Source of the DNA: Selaginella moellendorffii
Taxonomy: Eukaryota > Streptophyta > Lycopodiopsida > Selaginellales > Selaginellaceae
DNA: 64,000 nt
Reading direction: 5' to 3'
Assembly (NCBI RefSeq): GCF_000143415.4
Contig: NW_003314340.1
Coordinates: forward strand, 379,951 to 443,950
This document shows positions 34,074-44,815 of this stretch, piece by piece; the first letter of the stretch is position 1; the number at the start of each line of letters is the position of its first letter. A program made the position numbers and the translations under genes. Below the pieces are notes generated by a model. That model had not been told where the DNA came from. It worked only from the letters and a program-made list of their open reading frames with translations, and ran no database searches.

Positions 34074-34306
34074 TTGGTGGAGATGAGGGGCACCTTTGAT
34101 TGTCCCTGGGGAGTGCTTGGATTTGGGATTTCGGTTTAGATCTAGCTTTTGCATTGTCTAGATCTAGCTTTTTCCATTTCCTTTCTTTTGTTCTTTCCTT
34201 TCAGGATTTTGGTTTAGATCTAGCTTTTTGCATTGTCTAGATCTACCATTTCTTTCTAGCTTTTTGTCATTTCTCTTCTTTTGCTCTTTCTTTCTCATTC
34301 ATTTTC
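34074..34306 (+). other. Leader of family A copy 2
   Basis: It starts TTGGTGGAGATGAGGGGCA, the expected primer-binding position; the TGG is present but the rest does not match initiator Met-tRNA. The leader then has two imperfect direct repeats built on GATCTAGCTTTTTGCATTGTC (about 34138-34200 and 34215-34275) in pyrimidine-rich sequence before the gag ATG at 34307. Confidence 0.75.
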
Positions 34307-35239
34307 ATGGCCGATCCGCAATCTCCTCCTTTGACTCTAGAGCAGCAGTTGGTTCAATTGCTTGATGCTATGCACCTGCAATTGAACAACCAAACTCAGT
34401 TGATGGCGGCGTTCACGGCACATGGTACAACTCCTCCTGATTTTGGTGCCAATCCTCGCGTTCGGCCGGAGTTCTTTCGTGGGAATCCTGGGGATGATGT
34501 GTACCATTGGTTCGATCACTTTACGGTGATTGCCACATATCATTCTTGGGATGATGCTCGGCGTTTGCATGAGTTCCCCACATGTCTTCAAGGGACGGCA
34601 TTGCAGTGGTACAATGGATTGAGCGCAGCTACTCGTGGCGATTGGAGTGTTCTTCCGGACGTCTTCAAACGCGCCTTCGGACACGCCGACGATTGTGATG
34701 ATGCATTCCAACAATTGCATCGTCTTCGCCAAGGGCCATCTGAGTCGGTGATGCAATTTGGCATTCGTTTCTGAAGTCTTTTGCTTCGTGCGGAGCCAAA
34801 TATGTCGGAGCGGATCAAGCTAGGAATGCTGTGGCCAGCACTTCGTCAAGATCTTGTCGGACTTGTGCATGCACTTGCTCCTGCCACTCTTGACGATGCT
34901 CTTTGCTTGGCACAACGTTATGAGACGTCGCCTCTTCCACTTCTTGCTACACGTCCTTCAGCTCCAGTTCCTATGAGTGATGGTCCTGTTCCCATGGAGG
35001 TTGATGCTGCTGCTACTCGAGTCCAAGGACAAGGGCGAGGACGTGGTCGTGGCCGTGACATTCGTTGCTGGGCGTGTGATGAAGTTGGTCATACTTATCG
35101 GCGTTGTCGGCGCTTTCCGGATTGGCGACCTCCATTTCCTGGGTGGAGACCTTGGCGTCAGCAACGTCCCGTTGGTGCTGCTGCGGTGGAAGGTTTGGAT
35201 ACCGAGGTGCATTTGGGAAACGAGGAGTCGCGCGAGTAA
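34307..35239 (+). pseudogene. gag: gag of family A copy 2, one nonsense codon
   Basis: Same 310-codon gag as copy 1, with the CCHC knuckle CWACDEVGHTYRRC near the end. A TGA at 34772-34774 replaces the Arg codon (CGA) found in copy 1, a single C-to-T change. The rest stays open to the natural stop at 35237-35239. Confidence 0.92.
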
Positions 35240-38200
35240 TGGAGGGACCTTGCGCGAATAAGTTAGTGACCCCTCCATCTTTCTTTCGGGAGTATCATCA
35301 AGGGGTTCACTCGGCACCGGTTCATCCAGTGTTTACTTTCCAAGCTCGTTTTTATAACAAGAGGTCTCCTATTCTTCTCTCCGTGTTGGTTGATACAGGT
35401 TCGAGTTTATCTTCTATTGCTCGACCTGTTGCCACACGTTGTCGTCTACACTTGCGTCGTGCGGCGGATCCAGTTTTCATTCTTTATGGCAACGGCCGTA
35501 CACATGCATGTGCACAAGATGAGGCGGACCTGGTTGTGCGTGTGGGTGATCTCGAGCTTGAGTTGCAGTCGTTGCGGGTGGTGCCGAGTCAAGCTTTTGA
35601 CCTCATTCTTGGTATGGATTGGTTGCAGCACAATCATGCCAAGTGTGACTTTGAGGCTTTTCCCCCTTGTCTCATACTTCCTTATGTTTCATCCATTCCT
35701 CTCACTTCTGTACCTCTTCGTCCCTCTACTTCTACCTCTGCTTCCATTACTTTTGTTCCCCCATTATTTCCTCTTGTGTTTCCATCTTGTTCTGCTCTTC
35801 CCTTTTCCGATCCCTCCGATGATCTTTGTGTTGCAGCTGTTGACCAGCTCATGAAGGAGTATTCTGATCTCTTTGAATTTGACCTATCGTCTGGGGCCAA
35901 GATTGCCACACGTTATCCCATTCCAACCGGGGATGCTCGTCCAATCAAGGTTCCTATTCGTCGTCGGTCACCCAAGGAGATCAAGATTTTACGTGCAAAC
36001 GTCAAGGAGATGTTGGAGAAGGGTGTTATTCGGAAGTCGCGGAGTCCTTGGGCATGTGAACCTCATCTTGTGACGAAGCTTGATGGGAGTATTCGTTTCT
36101 GCATCGACTATCGTCCGTTAAATGAAGTGACGATCCCGGACGTGTACCCTCTTCCTCACACTGCTGATCTCTTGGATCGTCTGGGGCGAAGTCGTTGGTT
36201 CACCAAGCTAGATCTTGCTTCTGGGTATTGGCAAGTACCGATGGCTGAAGACGATATTCCTAAGACTGCTTTTCGTACACCATTTGGTTTGTACGAGTTT
36301 TTGGTGATGCCGTTTGGTTTGAACAATGCTCCAGCAACTTTTCAGCGAATGATGGACGAGGTTCTTTGCGATATGCCGGAGGTGACGGCTGACTTCATTG
36401 ATGATGTCTTGATCCACTCGGAGGGGACATGGGAGGAGCATGTTCGTGATGTTTGTAAAGTGTTGGATCGGCTACGCGACGTTGGTTTAAAGCTGAAGCG
36501 GTCGAAGTGCGTGTTTGGGTGCAAGGACACAACTTATCTTGGGTACCGTATTTCTCGTGAGGGTTTGCAAGTTGATCCTGACAAACTTGTGGCTGTTCTA
36601 AAGTTCCCTACTCCGAAGTGTGTGAATGATGTGCAACGCTTTTTGGGTAAGGTGCAGTATCTCGGTCGTTTTGTGGATCATCTTTCCGATTGCACTTTAC
36701 CATTGCGAGCGTTGCTGAAGTCATCAACGTCATCTTTCATCTGGTCTCCCGATTGTGAGCGGGCGTTCGTGAATCTCAAAGAGCTATTGACGACTCTTCC
36801 GGTTTTGGCATATCCTGACTACACTCGACCTTTTATTTTGCGCGTGGATGCTTCTGACATTGGTCTTGGAGGTGTGTTGATGCAAGAGAGCTCGAGTGTG
36901 CCTGGTCAGCGCCATCCTATTGCATATATAAGCCGTACATTACAACCAGCGGAGATGAACTACTCCACGACGGAGAAGGAGTGTTTAGCAGCAGTCTGGG
37001 GTTTCGAGAAACTTCATGCCTATCTACATGGTTCTCGGACGTTACTTGAAGGTGACCATGCTGCTGTTACTTCATTATTGAAGCGGAAGAACCTGGTTGG
37101 TCGTACGGCTCGATGGGCTTTGAAGCTTCAGATATATGATTTCGATGTTGTTCATCGCCCAGGGAGTTCTATGGCTGATGCTGATGCCCTTTCTCGAGCT
37201 CCTCTTCCTTCTCCACTCACTTCTCATGTTTCTGACGAACCTGTTGTTCCAGCATCTGTGGATTTTCTAGATGAGGATTCTGTGCCGTCGGCGGTTGCTG
37301 TCCTTGACGTTCAGTGTCCACAGGGCGTAGAGCAAGATCTACCTTCTCTGGATGAGGTTCGCGAGGCTCAAAAGATTGAGCCGTGGATTCGAAGGCTTCG
37401 AGATGGGTTTGAGAATCCTGCATCACTTGCTGATGACTTGCCTTTTCGGCATTTACATTCTCAATATCGCCTTGAAGATGGCCTTCTTTATTTTGTGGGG
37501 ACGGATCCTGATGCTCATTTACGGCTGGTGGTGCCTTCGGTTTATTCCGCGGTTTTTCCATGCCTACCATGATTCTCCTATTCTAGGTGGGCATATGGGA
37601 CACCGTCGTGTCACCGAGAAGTTGCGCAGATCTTTCTATTGGCCAGAGATGCAACGTGATATTATCCGGTATGTGCGTAGCTGCGTTTGGTGCCAAGCTC
37701 GTAATACTCCCCCTTGTGCTGCGGAAGGACGGTTGGAGTCAATTGCAGTTTCTCGTCCGTTTGAGTTGGTGGCGTTTGATCTTATGGGACCTTTTCCGCG
37801 ATCGACTACTGGCAATGAGTATGTTATTATTGCTTCTGACTACTTGACTCGTTGGGTGGAAGTTGGTGCTCTTGCCAGTGCCTCTGCAACTGCTGTTGGA
37901 TACTTCCTCCTCAATCGAGTGGTGTTCCAGCATTCTTGTCCAGAACGGATTCTTTCGGATAATGGTCCTGCATTTATGGCTGAGGTATTTCATGTTTTGA
38001 CATCTCGGTTGGGGATACGCCACACTTTTATGAGTGCTTATCATCCACAATCAGACGGTCTGGTGGAACGGCTCGTTCGGACATTCAAAGGGATGATTGC
38101 GAAGTATGTGAACTTTCAACATTCGGATTGGGATGGTTATTTGCCGTCTCTTCGGTATGCTTATGTCACAGGGGTGCAGAGTTCTGTTGGTTCTTCACCA

Positions 38201-38701
38201 TATAAACTTCTATATGGTCATGATCCAATATTACCAACAGAGCTAGGTTTACCTTCGCGATTGCCACGAGCTCTTAATGCTAGGTCATGGGATCAATATT
38301 TGACAAGCATTCTTCCACTTGTCCGAGCAGAGTCTGCTGAACACTTAGGCCGCGTACAAGTGGGACAACAACGGCGCTACAATTCCCATCATCGTCCACC
38401 AGCGGAGTACAAAGTGGATGATTTGGTGTTAGTCCGTTTTCCCCATCTTACGGTACGTGGTTTATCTAAGGGGCTCCTTGCGTAGTGGAAAGGACCGTAT
38501 CGGGTGTTGCGGCAAGTTGGACCACAAGTTTATGAGGTTCGGCATGACGTTCAGCAGGCTGATCCTCCGGAGATTGTGCATGTGCAACGGTTAAAACGCT
38601 TCATACAGAGGGATCAGGAGCAGTTAATACCGTCTACAGATCCACCGATGCCTCCTCCTGACGTTCCTCCAGATCCCGGCCCATCTACAAGAGAACCCTG
38701 A
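35104..38701 (+). pseudogene. pol of family A copy 2, broken
   Basis: Same domain order as copy 1: protease DTGSS, reverse transcriptase FIDD, RNase H, integrase zinc finger and D,D,E core, and a C-terminus without chromodomain. A 2-nt deletion at about 37543 shifts the frame between RNase H and integrase (the frame then continues to 38485). A TAG at 38483-38485 replaces the Gln codon of copy 1. The region deleted in copy 1 (near 5158) is intact here. Confidence 0.92.
35215..35278 (+). promoter_or_regulatory. -1 ribosomal frameshift signal, family A copy 2
   Basis: The slippery heptamer GGGAAAC (35215-35221) reads G GGA AAC in the gag frame; slipping back one base gives GGG AAA in the pol frame. 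A 6-nt spacer follows. Stem 1 pairs 35228-35236 (TCGCGCGAG) with 35249-35257 (CTTGCGCGA): 9 bp with one G-U. Stem 2 pairs 35239-35246 (ATGGAGGG) with 35271-35278 (CCCTCCAT): 8 bp. Loops are 2, 2 and 13 nt, fitting an H-type pseudoknot. The gag stop TAA (35237-35239) is inside. Confidence 0.87.
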
Positions 38702-38733
38702 CGGCCTTCCATTATTCCGAGAGGAGGGGATGA

Positions 38734-38907
38734 TGTGAGGGCCAAGTGTACGGCTACGATGCCGTATACTAATATTAGCATAGTGGATTTTGGTAGCCGT
38801 CGGATTGGTTTCAATCCGGACCACTCGCTCCTATATATAAGCTAGGGTTTTTGGGTTAATTGATATGCACATTTCTGTATTCCCTTTCCATATTCCATGC
38901 ACTCACA
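38734..38907 (+). repeat. 3' LTR of family A copy 2
   Basis: 174 bp with intact TGTGAG...CTCACA ends, preceded by the polypurine tract GAGAGGAGGGGATGA (about 38719-38733). It carries the same U3 hairpins and TATA box as the 5' LTR. Confidence 0.93.
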
Positions 38908-38989
38908 TTGTATGTATATCTATTTTAATAATAATCAAATCAAATAAAAAACATTTAAGACAAAGTTACAGTTAGAGATTTCCACTCCT

Positions 38990-40268
38990 CTAGCATATTT
39001 CAACGCTACCATCGTTAAACTTTCGAGTGGCCTCAAGCGCACACCTTCTCTGGTTCATGAGCTGGGTCTTCATTTTACTCGCCATGCAGTTCTGATGCTT
39101 TTGCTGTTTTGCAGTCCCCTTGGAAACCACGGCGTTGCTTGGAGCAAAGTTGAACACTTGGTGCAGGAGATCGTTTTCCTGCAAGTGCCTCTGAAAGCCT
39201 TCGCCCAGGAGCCTTCGGAAGGCATTGAGCTGCACGGTTTGGCTCCACGTACCGATCTTGAGCGAGTCACCATGCTTGAGCTTGACACAAAGTCTCATGA
39301 CACGCACCACCTTGGAGAGTCGCCACCATGTCCCTGAAGCTGCTCCTCTGCTCGGATCTTTCTTTCTTCGTCTGGCCCTTCCGGCTGGAAGAGGCAGCCA
39401 GCGCTTTCATCTGATCCACCACCTGCAGCTCCATTGCCGTTGCTCCACCTTCGCCAAGAGCTTGCTCCTCCAACAGGTGGATGCTGCCAACTTCGAAGAG
39501 AAGAGCAATGGCTTCCCCGGCAGCCTTGCAAACACCTACATCTGGATCCTCGAGCAAACAGGACAGAGCTCCCAACACACTAGGGAGCTGGAGGGCCATG
39601 ACTCTCTTGGAACTCAACGTAGAAAGCAGCAAACTCCAGGCCGTGATGGCGGCCGCCTTGACTGGAGGTGTGGGTTTGCTCGTACCAAGAGTTTGATCTG
39701 CGTGAGCACTGCCTTTGTGGATGACAATCTGCCACAGGACCTCCATCGCGCTTGCCTCCTCCAAGTCCACGCCACCAACGAAAGCCAACATCCCGAGAGC
39801 CTCAATCGCTGAAACCCTCGCGGCAGAATCGCGTCCGAGCTTGGAAATCTTGGAGAGATGAGGGAAGCTAGCCTCGAATACGTGCTCGGCCACTTTCCCT
39901 GCCCCCGCGGTGATGGAAACCATGGCCAGAGCACGCCCCGCAAGAGCAGCCTCTGTCGAAGAACTCTGCTTGATTGACGACAGGATTTGATGAGTCAACG
40001 TTTCATACTTGTCGTCGACGAAGTGGGTCATCACCCTCGCCACGAAAGCGTCGATCATGCCCTTCAAGCCGGCCTCTCGGGTGCTGGATCGCTTCTCGTA
40101 CAAACAATCCAAGCTTGCCTCCAAGTCCAAGAGTGTGGACGAAGAGTCGTCGTCCATATGCTCCGTGTCACACTCGTGGTGTTGTTTGAGTTTGTTCTCC
40201 TTGTCTTCGGCATGCCTCTTGCACTTCTTGGACAATCTCTTTGACGATCGCACCTTAACGCACTCCAT
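38990..40268 (-). pseudogene. IFRD-family protein, copy A, frameshifted
   Basis: Nearly identical to copy B at 41594-42871. The frame from ATG 40268 is open to 39267. It departs from copy B because a run of three A's near 39290 replaces two, a 1-nt insertion; the rest of the protein continues in the next frame to the stop at 38990. Without the C-terminal IFRD_C part (WSQTVQLNAFRRLLGEGF) the product would be truncated at about 333 residues. It could also be a single-base sequencing error. Confidence 0.85.
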
Positions 40269-40496
40269 CGCCCGTTTGCTGACTGGGAGAATGAGAAAGC
40301 CCTAGTTCTTTGCGATCTTTTATACTCGCAGAGGGCGAGGCTTAATATTACTTTTGAACTTCACCTGGAGAAAGATAGCAAAGATGAGAAAAAACGAAAG
40401 AGTTGCTGATCACACGTTAAACAAGGGCAATCTTGCTAGACAAGGGGAAAACTAGGTTAACCATCTGGCCATGAATATTCCTTACTTTATTCTATC
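40269..40496. other. Promoter region of IFRD copy A
   Basis: It is similar to 42872-43005 upstream of copy B, including a minus-strand TATAAAAG box near 40314-40324. The duplicated unit thus includes the promoter. Confidence 0.6.
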
Positions 40497-40725
40497 TATA
40501 AAGAGGAATCGAACCCGAGAGCTGTGGTTTGGGAAACCAAATCCTCAACCGATTGGTCTAAGCTTTTTTAGTGAGCTAGCAAACCAGAACTAGGGCTACT
40601 TATTGAGCAAAAAACTTTAGCATAAAGTCCTTGTTGGTTGGACTCTTCGGCATCGAACCCGGGTCTTCTACAACGGTTTAGATAGCCTTGATCTCAGCAA
40701 CCGGGCTCCGATAATAAAATAACGT
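40497..40725 (-). repeat. tRNA-derived repeat (SINE-like), copy 1
   Basis: On the minus strand this segment has an A-box-like TAGACCAATCGG (about 40560-40549) and a B-box GGGTTCGATTCC (about 40518-40507) at tRNA spacing, with a TTCCCAA loop like a Gly(CCC) anticodon between them. A second T-arm-like GGGTTCGATGCC lies at about 40660. Stems are imperfect, so it is a tRNA relic or SINE rather than a functional gene. A related copy is at 44190-44440. Confidence 0.6.
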
Positions 40726-41571
40726 ACCATGTACTTAAACCATATTGGCAGGGTGTGTTTACGTTTTGGTCGATTGCCTCATTACTCTCAAAAGCTTACC
40801 ACTATGTTCACGCGGTCAATCATGTGACATTTACGTTCCTTTATCACATCTTCTTGCATCTTCTCTTGGTGGAGGCAAAGCAAGACGAACTTGCCAAAAA
40901 TCGGTCCAATCGACAATGAATGTCTCGAAATCTAGTGATCTTTTGGATCGTTTTGATACAAAATAGAAGCAAGATCTTGGTTACCACCCGAAAGCTTAAA
41001 GGTGCAATTAAAACCAAGATGGGGGCTTTTTTGGGAGAGGACGACATCTTGAAATTGTTCACAGTCCACGCCTGCCTGCCATTCTTCTGCCAATCACCTT
41101 CAAGACCCCCACACTTGTGCACAACTTTCTCGCTTGCTCACTTTAATTCTGAGCATGTTTTTGGTTTGGGAAGTCAAGATTGGGGGCTCTGTTTTGCTCT
41201 TATGTCGCTGCCATACAGAGCTGAAAGAAGAGGCGGGAAAACCTGGTGAAACTCAAGGAGATGAAACGCGCTGAGAAGATGAAAGACAGGTATAACACGC
41301 AGTCACTACAAAGTCTGCTCGTTTTCCTCTCACTTGCGCTGCAGAATGAGGAGCAGAAAGTTTCTCCCCTGGAGGGTACGAAGCTAGAGAGAAGTTGTAA
41401 ACATGCTAACGAGGCACTCAATGTTCAGCGCTCAAGAAAGGCCAAGCTGAAAAGTAAACCGCTTGAAGAGGTCGAGTAGAATTCTCGACATTTTTTCAGC
41501 TTGAGATCTTTGTAGTATACACAAGTCGTTTTAGTTCTCTCTCTTAAGTGATCTTAAGTTTGATACATTTG
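40726..41571 (+). other. Region with possible small exon pair
   Basis: Near 41246-41290 and 41344-41480 the plus strand could encode two Lys/Glu-rich exons (KLKEMKRAEKMKDR, then EEQKVSPLEGTKLERS... to a stop at 41479) around a 55-nt GT-AG intron. I do not recognise a family, and it may be a relic. Nothing else is seen. Confidence 0.25.
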
Positions 41572-41593
41572 AATAGTAGAGATTTCCACTCCT

Positions 41594-42871
41594 CTAGCAT
41601 ATTTCAACGCTACCATCGTTAAACTTTCGAGTGGCCTCAAGCGCACACCTTCTCTGGTTCATGAGCTGGGTCTTCATTTTACTCGCCATGCAGTTCTGAT
41701 GCTTTTGCTGTTTTGCAGTCCCCTTGGAAACCACGGCGTTGCTTGGAGCAAAGTTGAACACTTGGTGCAGGAGATCGTTTTCCTGCAAGTGCCTCTGAAA
41801 GCCTTCGCCCAGGAGCCTTCGGAAGGCATTGAGCTGCACGGTTTGGCTCCACGTACTGATCTTGAGCGAGTCACCGTGCTTGAGCTTGACACAAGTCTCA
41901 TGACACGCACCACCTTGGAGAGTCGCCACCATGTCCCTGAAGCTGCTCCTCTGCTCGGATCTTTCTTTCTTCGTCTGGCCCTTCCGGCTGGAAGAGGCAG
42001 CCAGCGCTTTCATCTGATCCACCACCTGCAGCTCCATTGCCGTTGCTTCACCTTCGCCAAGAGCTTGCTCCTCCAACAGGTGGATGCCGCCAACTTCGCA
42101 GAGAAGAGCAATGGCTTCCCCGGCAGCCTTGCAAACACCTACATCTGGATCCTCGAGCAAACAGGACAGAGCTCCCAACACACTAGGGAGCTGGAGGGCC
42201 ATGACTCTCTTGGAACTCAACGTAGAAAGCAGCAAACTCCAGGCCGTGATGGCGGCCGCCTTGACTGGAGGTGTGGGTTTGCTCGTACCAAGGGTTTGAT
42301 CTGCGTGAGCACTGCCTTTGTGGATGACAATCTGCCACAGGACCTCCATCGCGCTTGCCTCCTCCAAGTCCACGCCACCAACGAAAGCCAACATCCCGAG
42401 AGCCTCAATCGCTGAAACCCTCGCGGCAGAATTGCGTCCGAGCTTGGAAATCTTGGAGAGATGAGGGAAGCTAGCCTCGAATACGTGCTCGGCCACTTTC
42501 CCTGCTCCCGCGGTGATGGAAACCATGGCCAGAGCACGCCCCGCAAGAGCAGCCTCTGTCGAAGAACTCCGCTTGATTGACGACAGGATTTGATGAGTCA
42601 ACGTTTCATACTTGTCCTCCACGAAGTGGGTCATCACCCTTGCCACCAAAGCGTCGATCATGCCCTTCAAGCCGGCCTCTCGGGTGCTGGATCGCTTCTC
42701 GTACAAACAATCCAAGATTGCCTCCAAGTCCAAGAGTGTGGACGAAGAGTCGTCGTCCATATGCTCCGTGTCACACTCGTGGTGTTGTTTGAGTTTGTTT
42801 TCCTTGTCTTCGGCATGCCTCTTGCACTTCTTGGACAATCTCTTTGACGATCGCACCTTAACGCACTCCAT
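41594..42871 (-). CDS. Interferon-related developmental regulator (IFRD) family protein, copy B
   Basis: An intact single-exon frame of 425 aa. The N-terminus is basic (KRLSKKCKRHAEDKENKLK). Residues about 45-290 are helical repeats of the IFRD N-terminal (ARM-like) domain, for example LAGRALAMVSITAGAG and ARVSAIEALGMLAFV. The C-terminus WSQTVQLNAFRRLLGEGFQ is the IFRD_C motif. IFRD proteins (TIS7/PC4 in animals, IFRDs in plants) are nuclear or cytoplasmic regulators, some acting as transcriptional co-regulators. A TATA box (TATAAAAG on the minus strand) lies about 55 nt upstream of the ATG. It is one half of a tandem duplication with copy A. Confidence 0.88.
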   Translation of the reverse strand: MECVKVRSSKRLSKKCKRHAEDKENKLKQHHECDTEHMDDDSSSTLLDLEAILDCLYEKRSSTREAGLKGMIDALVARVMTHFVEDKYETLTHQILSSIKRSSSTEAALAGRALAMVSITAGAGKVAEHVFEASFPHLSKISKLGRNSAARVSAIEALGMLAFVGGVDLEEASAMEVLWQIVIHKGSAHADQTLGTSKPTPPVKAAAITAWSLLLSTLSSKRVMALQLPSVLGALSCLLEDPDVGVCKAAGEAIALLCEVGGIHLLEEQALGEGEATAMELQVVDQMKALAASSSRKGQTKKERSEQRSSFRDMVATLQGGACHETCVKLKHGDSLKISTWSQTVQLNAFRRLLGEGFQRHLQENDLLHQVFNFAPSNAVVSKGTAKQQKHQNCMASKMKTQLMNQRRCALEATRKFNDGSVEIC

Positions 42872-43005
42872 CGCCCGTTTGCTGACTGGAAGAATGAGAA
42901 AGCCCTAGTTCTTTGCGATCTTTTATACTCGCGGAGGGCAAGGCTTAATAAAAATGTAATTTACTTTTGAACTTCACCTGGAGAAAGATAGCGAAGGTGA
43001 GAAGT

Positions 43006-43262
43006 AAAAACTCTGCTAGGATGTCTTTGGAAAATACATGACGTTTTGGTACCATCCCCCGCATTCTCGGCGCTTCGTCCTTGGAAGAACCCATTTGGTC
43101 GATAGATTGCGCTTGATCGTTGTGTTGAGCTGAGAGAAAGAGGAGAGAGGCGTCACCAAAGTTCTCCATTGTCATTTCATAAACTTGGTGTAACTTACCT
43201 GTTGACGAATTGGAAGTGATCATCAGGCAACCGATCCTTGGTAACTCTGAAAAGCTTACCAC
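43006..43262. repeat. Duplicated segment, copy 1
   Basis: It shares long stretches with 44465-44815, for example CTTTGGAAAATACATGACG, GGCGCTTCGTCCTTGGAAGA and GGCAACCGATCCTTGGTAAC. No coding function is evident. It shows that this region grew by segmental duplication. Confidence 0.65.
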
Positions 43263-44189
43263 TACCAACGTTTCTGGGCCTCCTGTTGTATCTAAACTAA
43301 TAGGCACGAGCTGTTACAACGAGTCAAACGAATGTCAAGAAAGACAAACCTGGACGAGCTCTCATTCGATTCCCCTTCGACAGGACCAGCCACTGCCAGC
43401 TTTTTTGGCACTTGGCATCTACTAGCTCATCGGAGAACTTCACAAACCGTCGCTTGTTTTCTCCTTGGTTGTCAAACTGCATCAGCTTCTTGGCTTAGCG
43501 TGACGAGGCATTGCTTGCGAGGTCATACTCCAGCCTACACAACGGCAGCTCGCTCAACACAAAACCTCTTTGAAATGTAAGTGACAAAGCCACCCTCGGA
43601 GTGCCAGGCAGATGTAAAGCTTCAAGTAGCATAGCCCATGCCTAGCATAAACTGAGCAAGGTCGTCATGGTGCTCTCGTCCAAGCCTGAAAGCCCTGCAA
43701 AACAAGGACTACTAGTAAAGCAAGTACTACCAATCAGTAAAGCATACCATTTCACAGCGCTAGCAGCGTAACGCCTCCGTGAGCAGCAAGACATCGGTGG
43801 ATAAACCATGAACCTGTCATATACAAAGTGCACGTCCACAAATGATCATGCTCTGTTAAAATGAATGCAATCCAGTTACCTGTCAACAATCCAAAGGACG
43901 CCGTCTCAGACTCCAGGACGCTTGTGCCCCATAGGTAATCTGGATACTGCTACAGCAACGCCGCCTCCCCCATCGCAACGCCACGCCTGCAACCTTCTGG
44001 TGTCTTCCACATCCATTTGGCTGGCGGAGGCCGTGCAGTTGAAGGAGCAGTGTGGAATGGAGCGAGCCGGACAACCTGTGACCAAAACAAATTTACCAAA
44101 CTTCTCAGCGTATAACCAACGTACCTCTAACGTCTAACGTGGTCGAAGTGTCCACAGTCAACAAAGCAATCTGCCAACTCTCTATTCTA
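43263..44189. other. Possible gene relic, unrecognised
   Basis: The minus strand from about 44075 to 43640 has protein-like stretches joined by plausible GT-AG introns (for example YPDYLWGTSVLESETASFG near 43920, then HFVYDRFMVYPPMSCC near 43830), but stops interrupt them. No family is recognised. Confidence 0.3.
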
Positions 44190-44440
44190 TCTATAGGCAC
44201 AATAGAAGAGTCGAACCCCAGACCAAAGGTCTGGGAGACCAGGGTCCTAAGCGACTGGTCTAAGCTTTTTTAGTGAGCTAGCAAACCAGAACTAGGGGTA
44301 CTTATTGACCAAATTTTTTTTTCATAAAGTCCTTGTTGGTTGGACTCTTCGGCATCGAACCCGGGTCTTCTACAGCGGTTTACCTCTACACTTACCTGAT
44401 AGCCATCATCTCGGCAACCGGGCTCCGATAATAAAATAAC
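44190..44440 (-). repeat. tRNA-derived repeat (SINE-like), copy 2
   Basis: Related to 40497-40725. On the minus strand it has TAGACCAGTCGC (A-box-like), a CTCCCAG loop, GGGGTTCGACTC (B-box-like), and the second unit with GGGTTCGATGCC near 44360. Shared flanking words such as CAACCGGGCTCCGATAATAA show the two copies are one repeat family. Confidence 0.6.
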
Positions 44441-44464
44441 AATACCATGTAGTTAAACCATATG

Positions 44465-44815
44465 GCAGATTGTCTTTGGAAAATACATGACGTTTTGGGC
44501 GATCGCCCACCATCCCCCCACCATCCCCAGCATTCTCAATGCTCCAGGCCGGCGCTTCGTCCTTGGAAGAACCCATTCGCGGATTTTGGAGTTCGGAGGA
44601 GGACGGAATCTATCGAGATTGGTCGATCTTTGCGCTTGATCGTTGTGTGTGAGCTGAAAAAAAGAGAAGAGAGGCATCGCCCAAGGTCTCCATTGTCACT
44701 TCATACACTTGCCTAAACTTCCTTTGTTACGGTTTCTCCGCTTGAGGCCACCTCTGTAACTTACTTGTTGACGAACTGGTCAGGCAACCGATCCTTCGTA
44801 ACTCTGAAAAGCTCT
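44465..44815. repeat. Duplicated segment, copy 2
   Basis: Partner of 43006-43262, slightly longer, with extra internal sequence. It joins directly to the truncated PPR copy at 44816, so the breakpoint of that duplication is here. Confidence 0.65.

Larger units (their letters stand above)
33900..38907 (+). mobile_element. Ty3/gypsy LTR retrotransposon, family A copy 2
   Basis: A 5.0 kb plus-strand element nearly identical to copy 1 (4416-9417, minus). Its 174-bp LTRs differ from each other at about five positions. It has three coding lesions: a stop in gag, a 2-nt deletion in pol and a late stop in pol. No matching target-site duplication is visible (left flank GT repeat, right flank TTGTATG), probably because the left flank is an unstable microsatellite. 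Confidence 0.95.
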
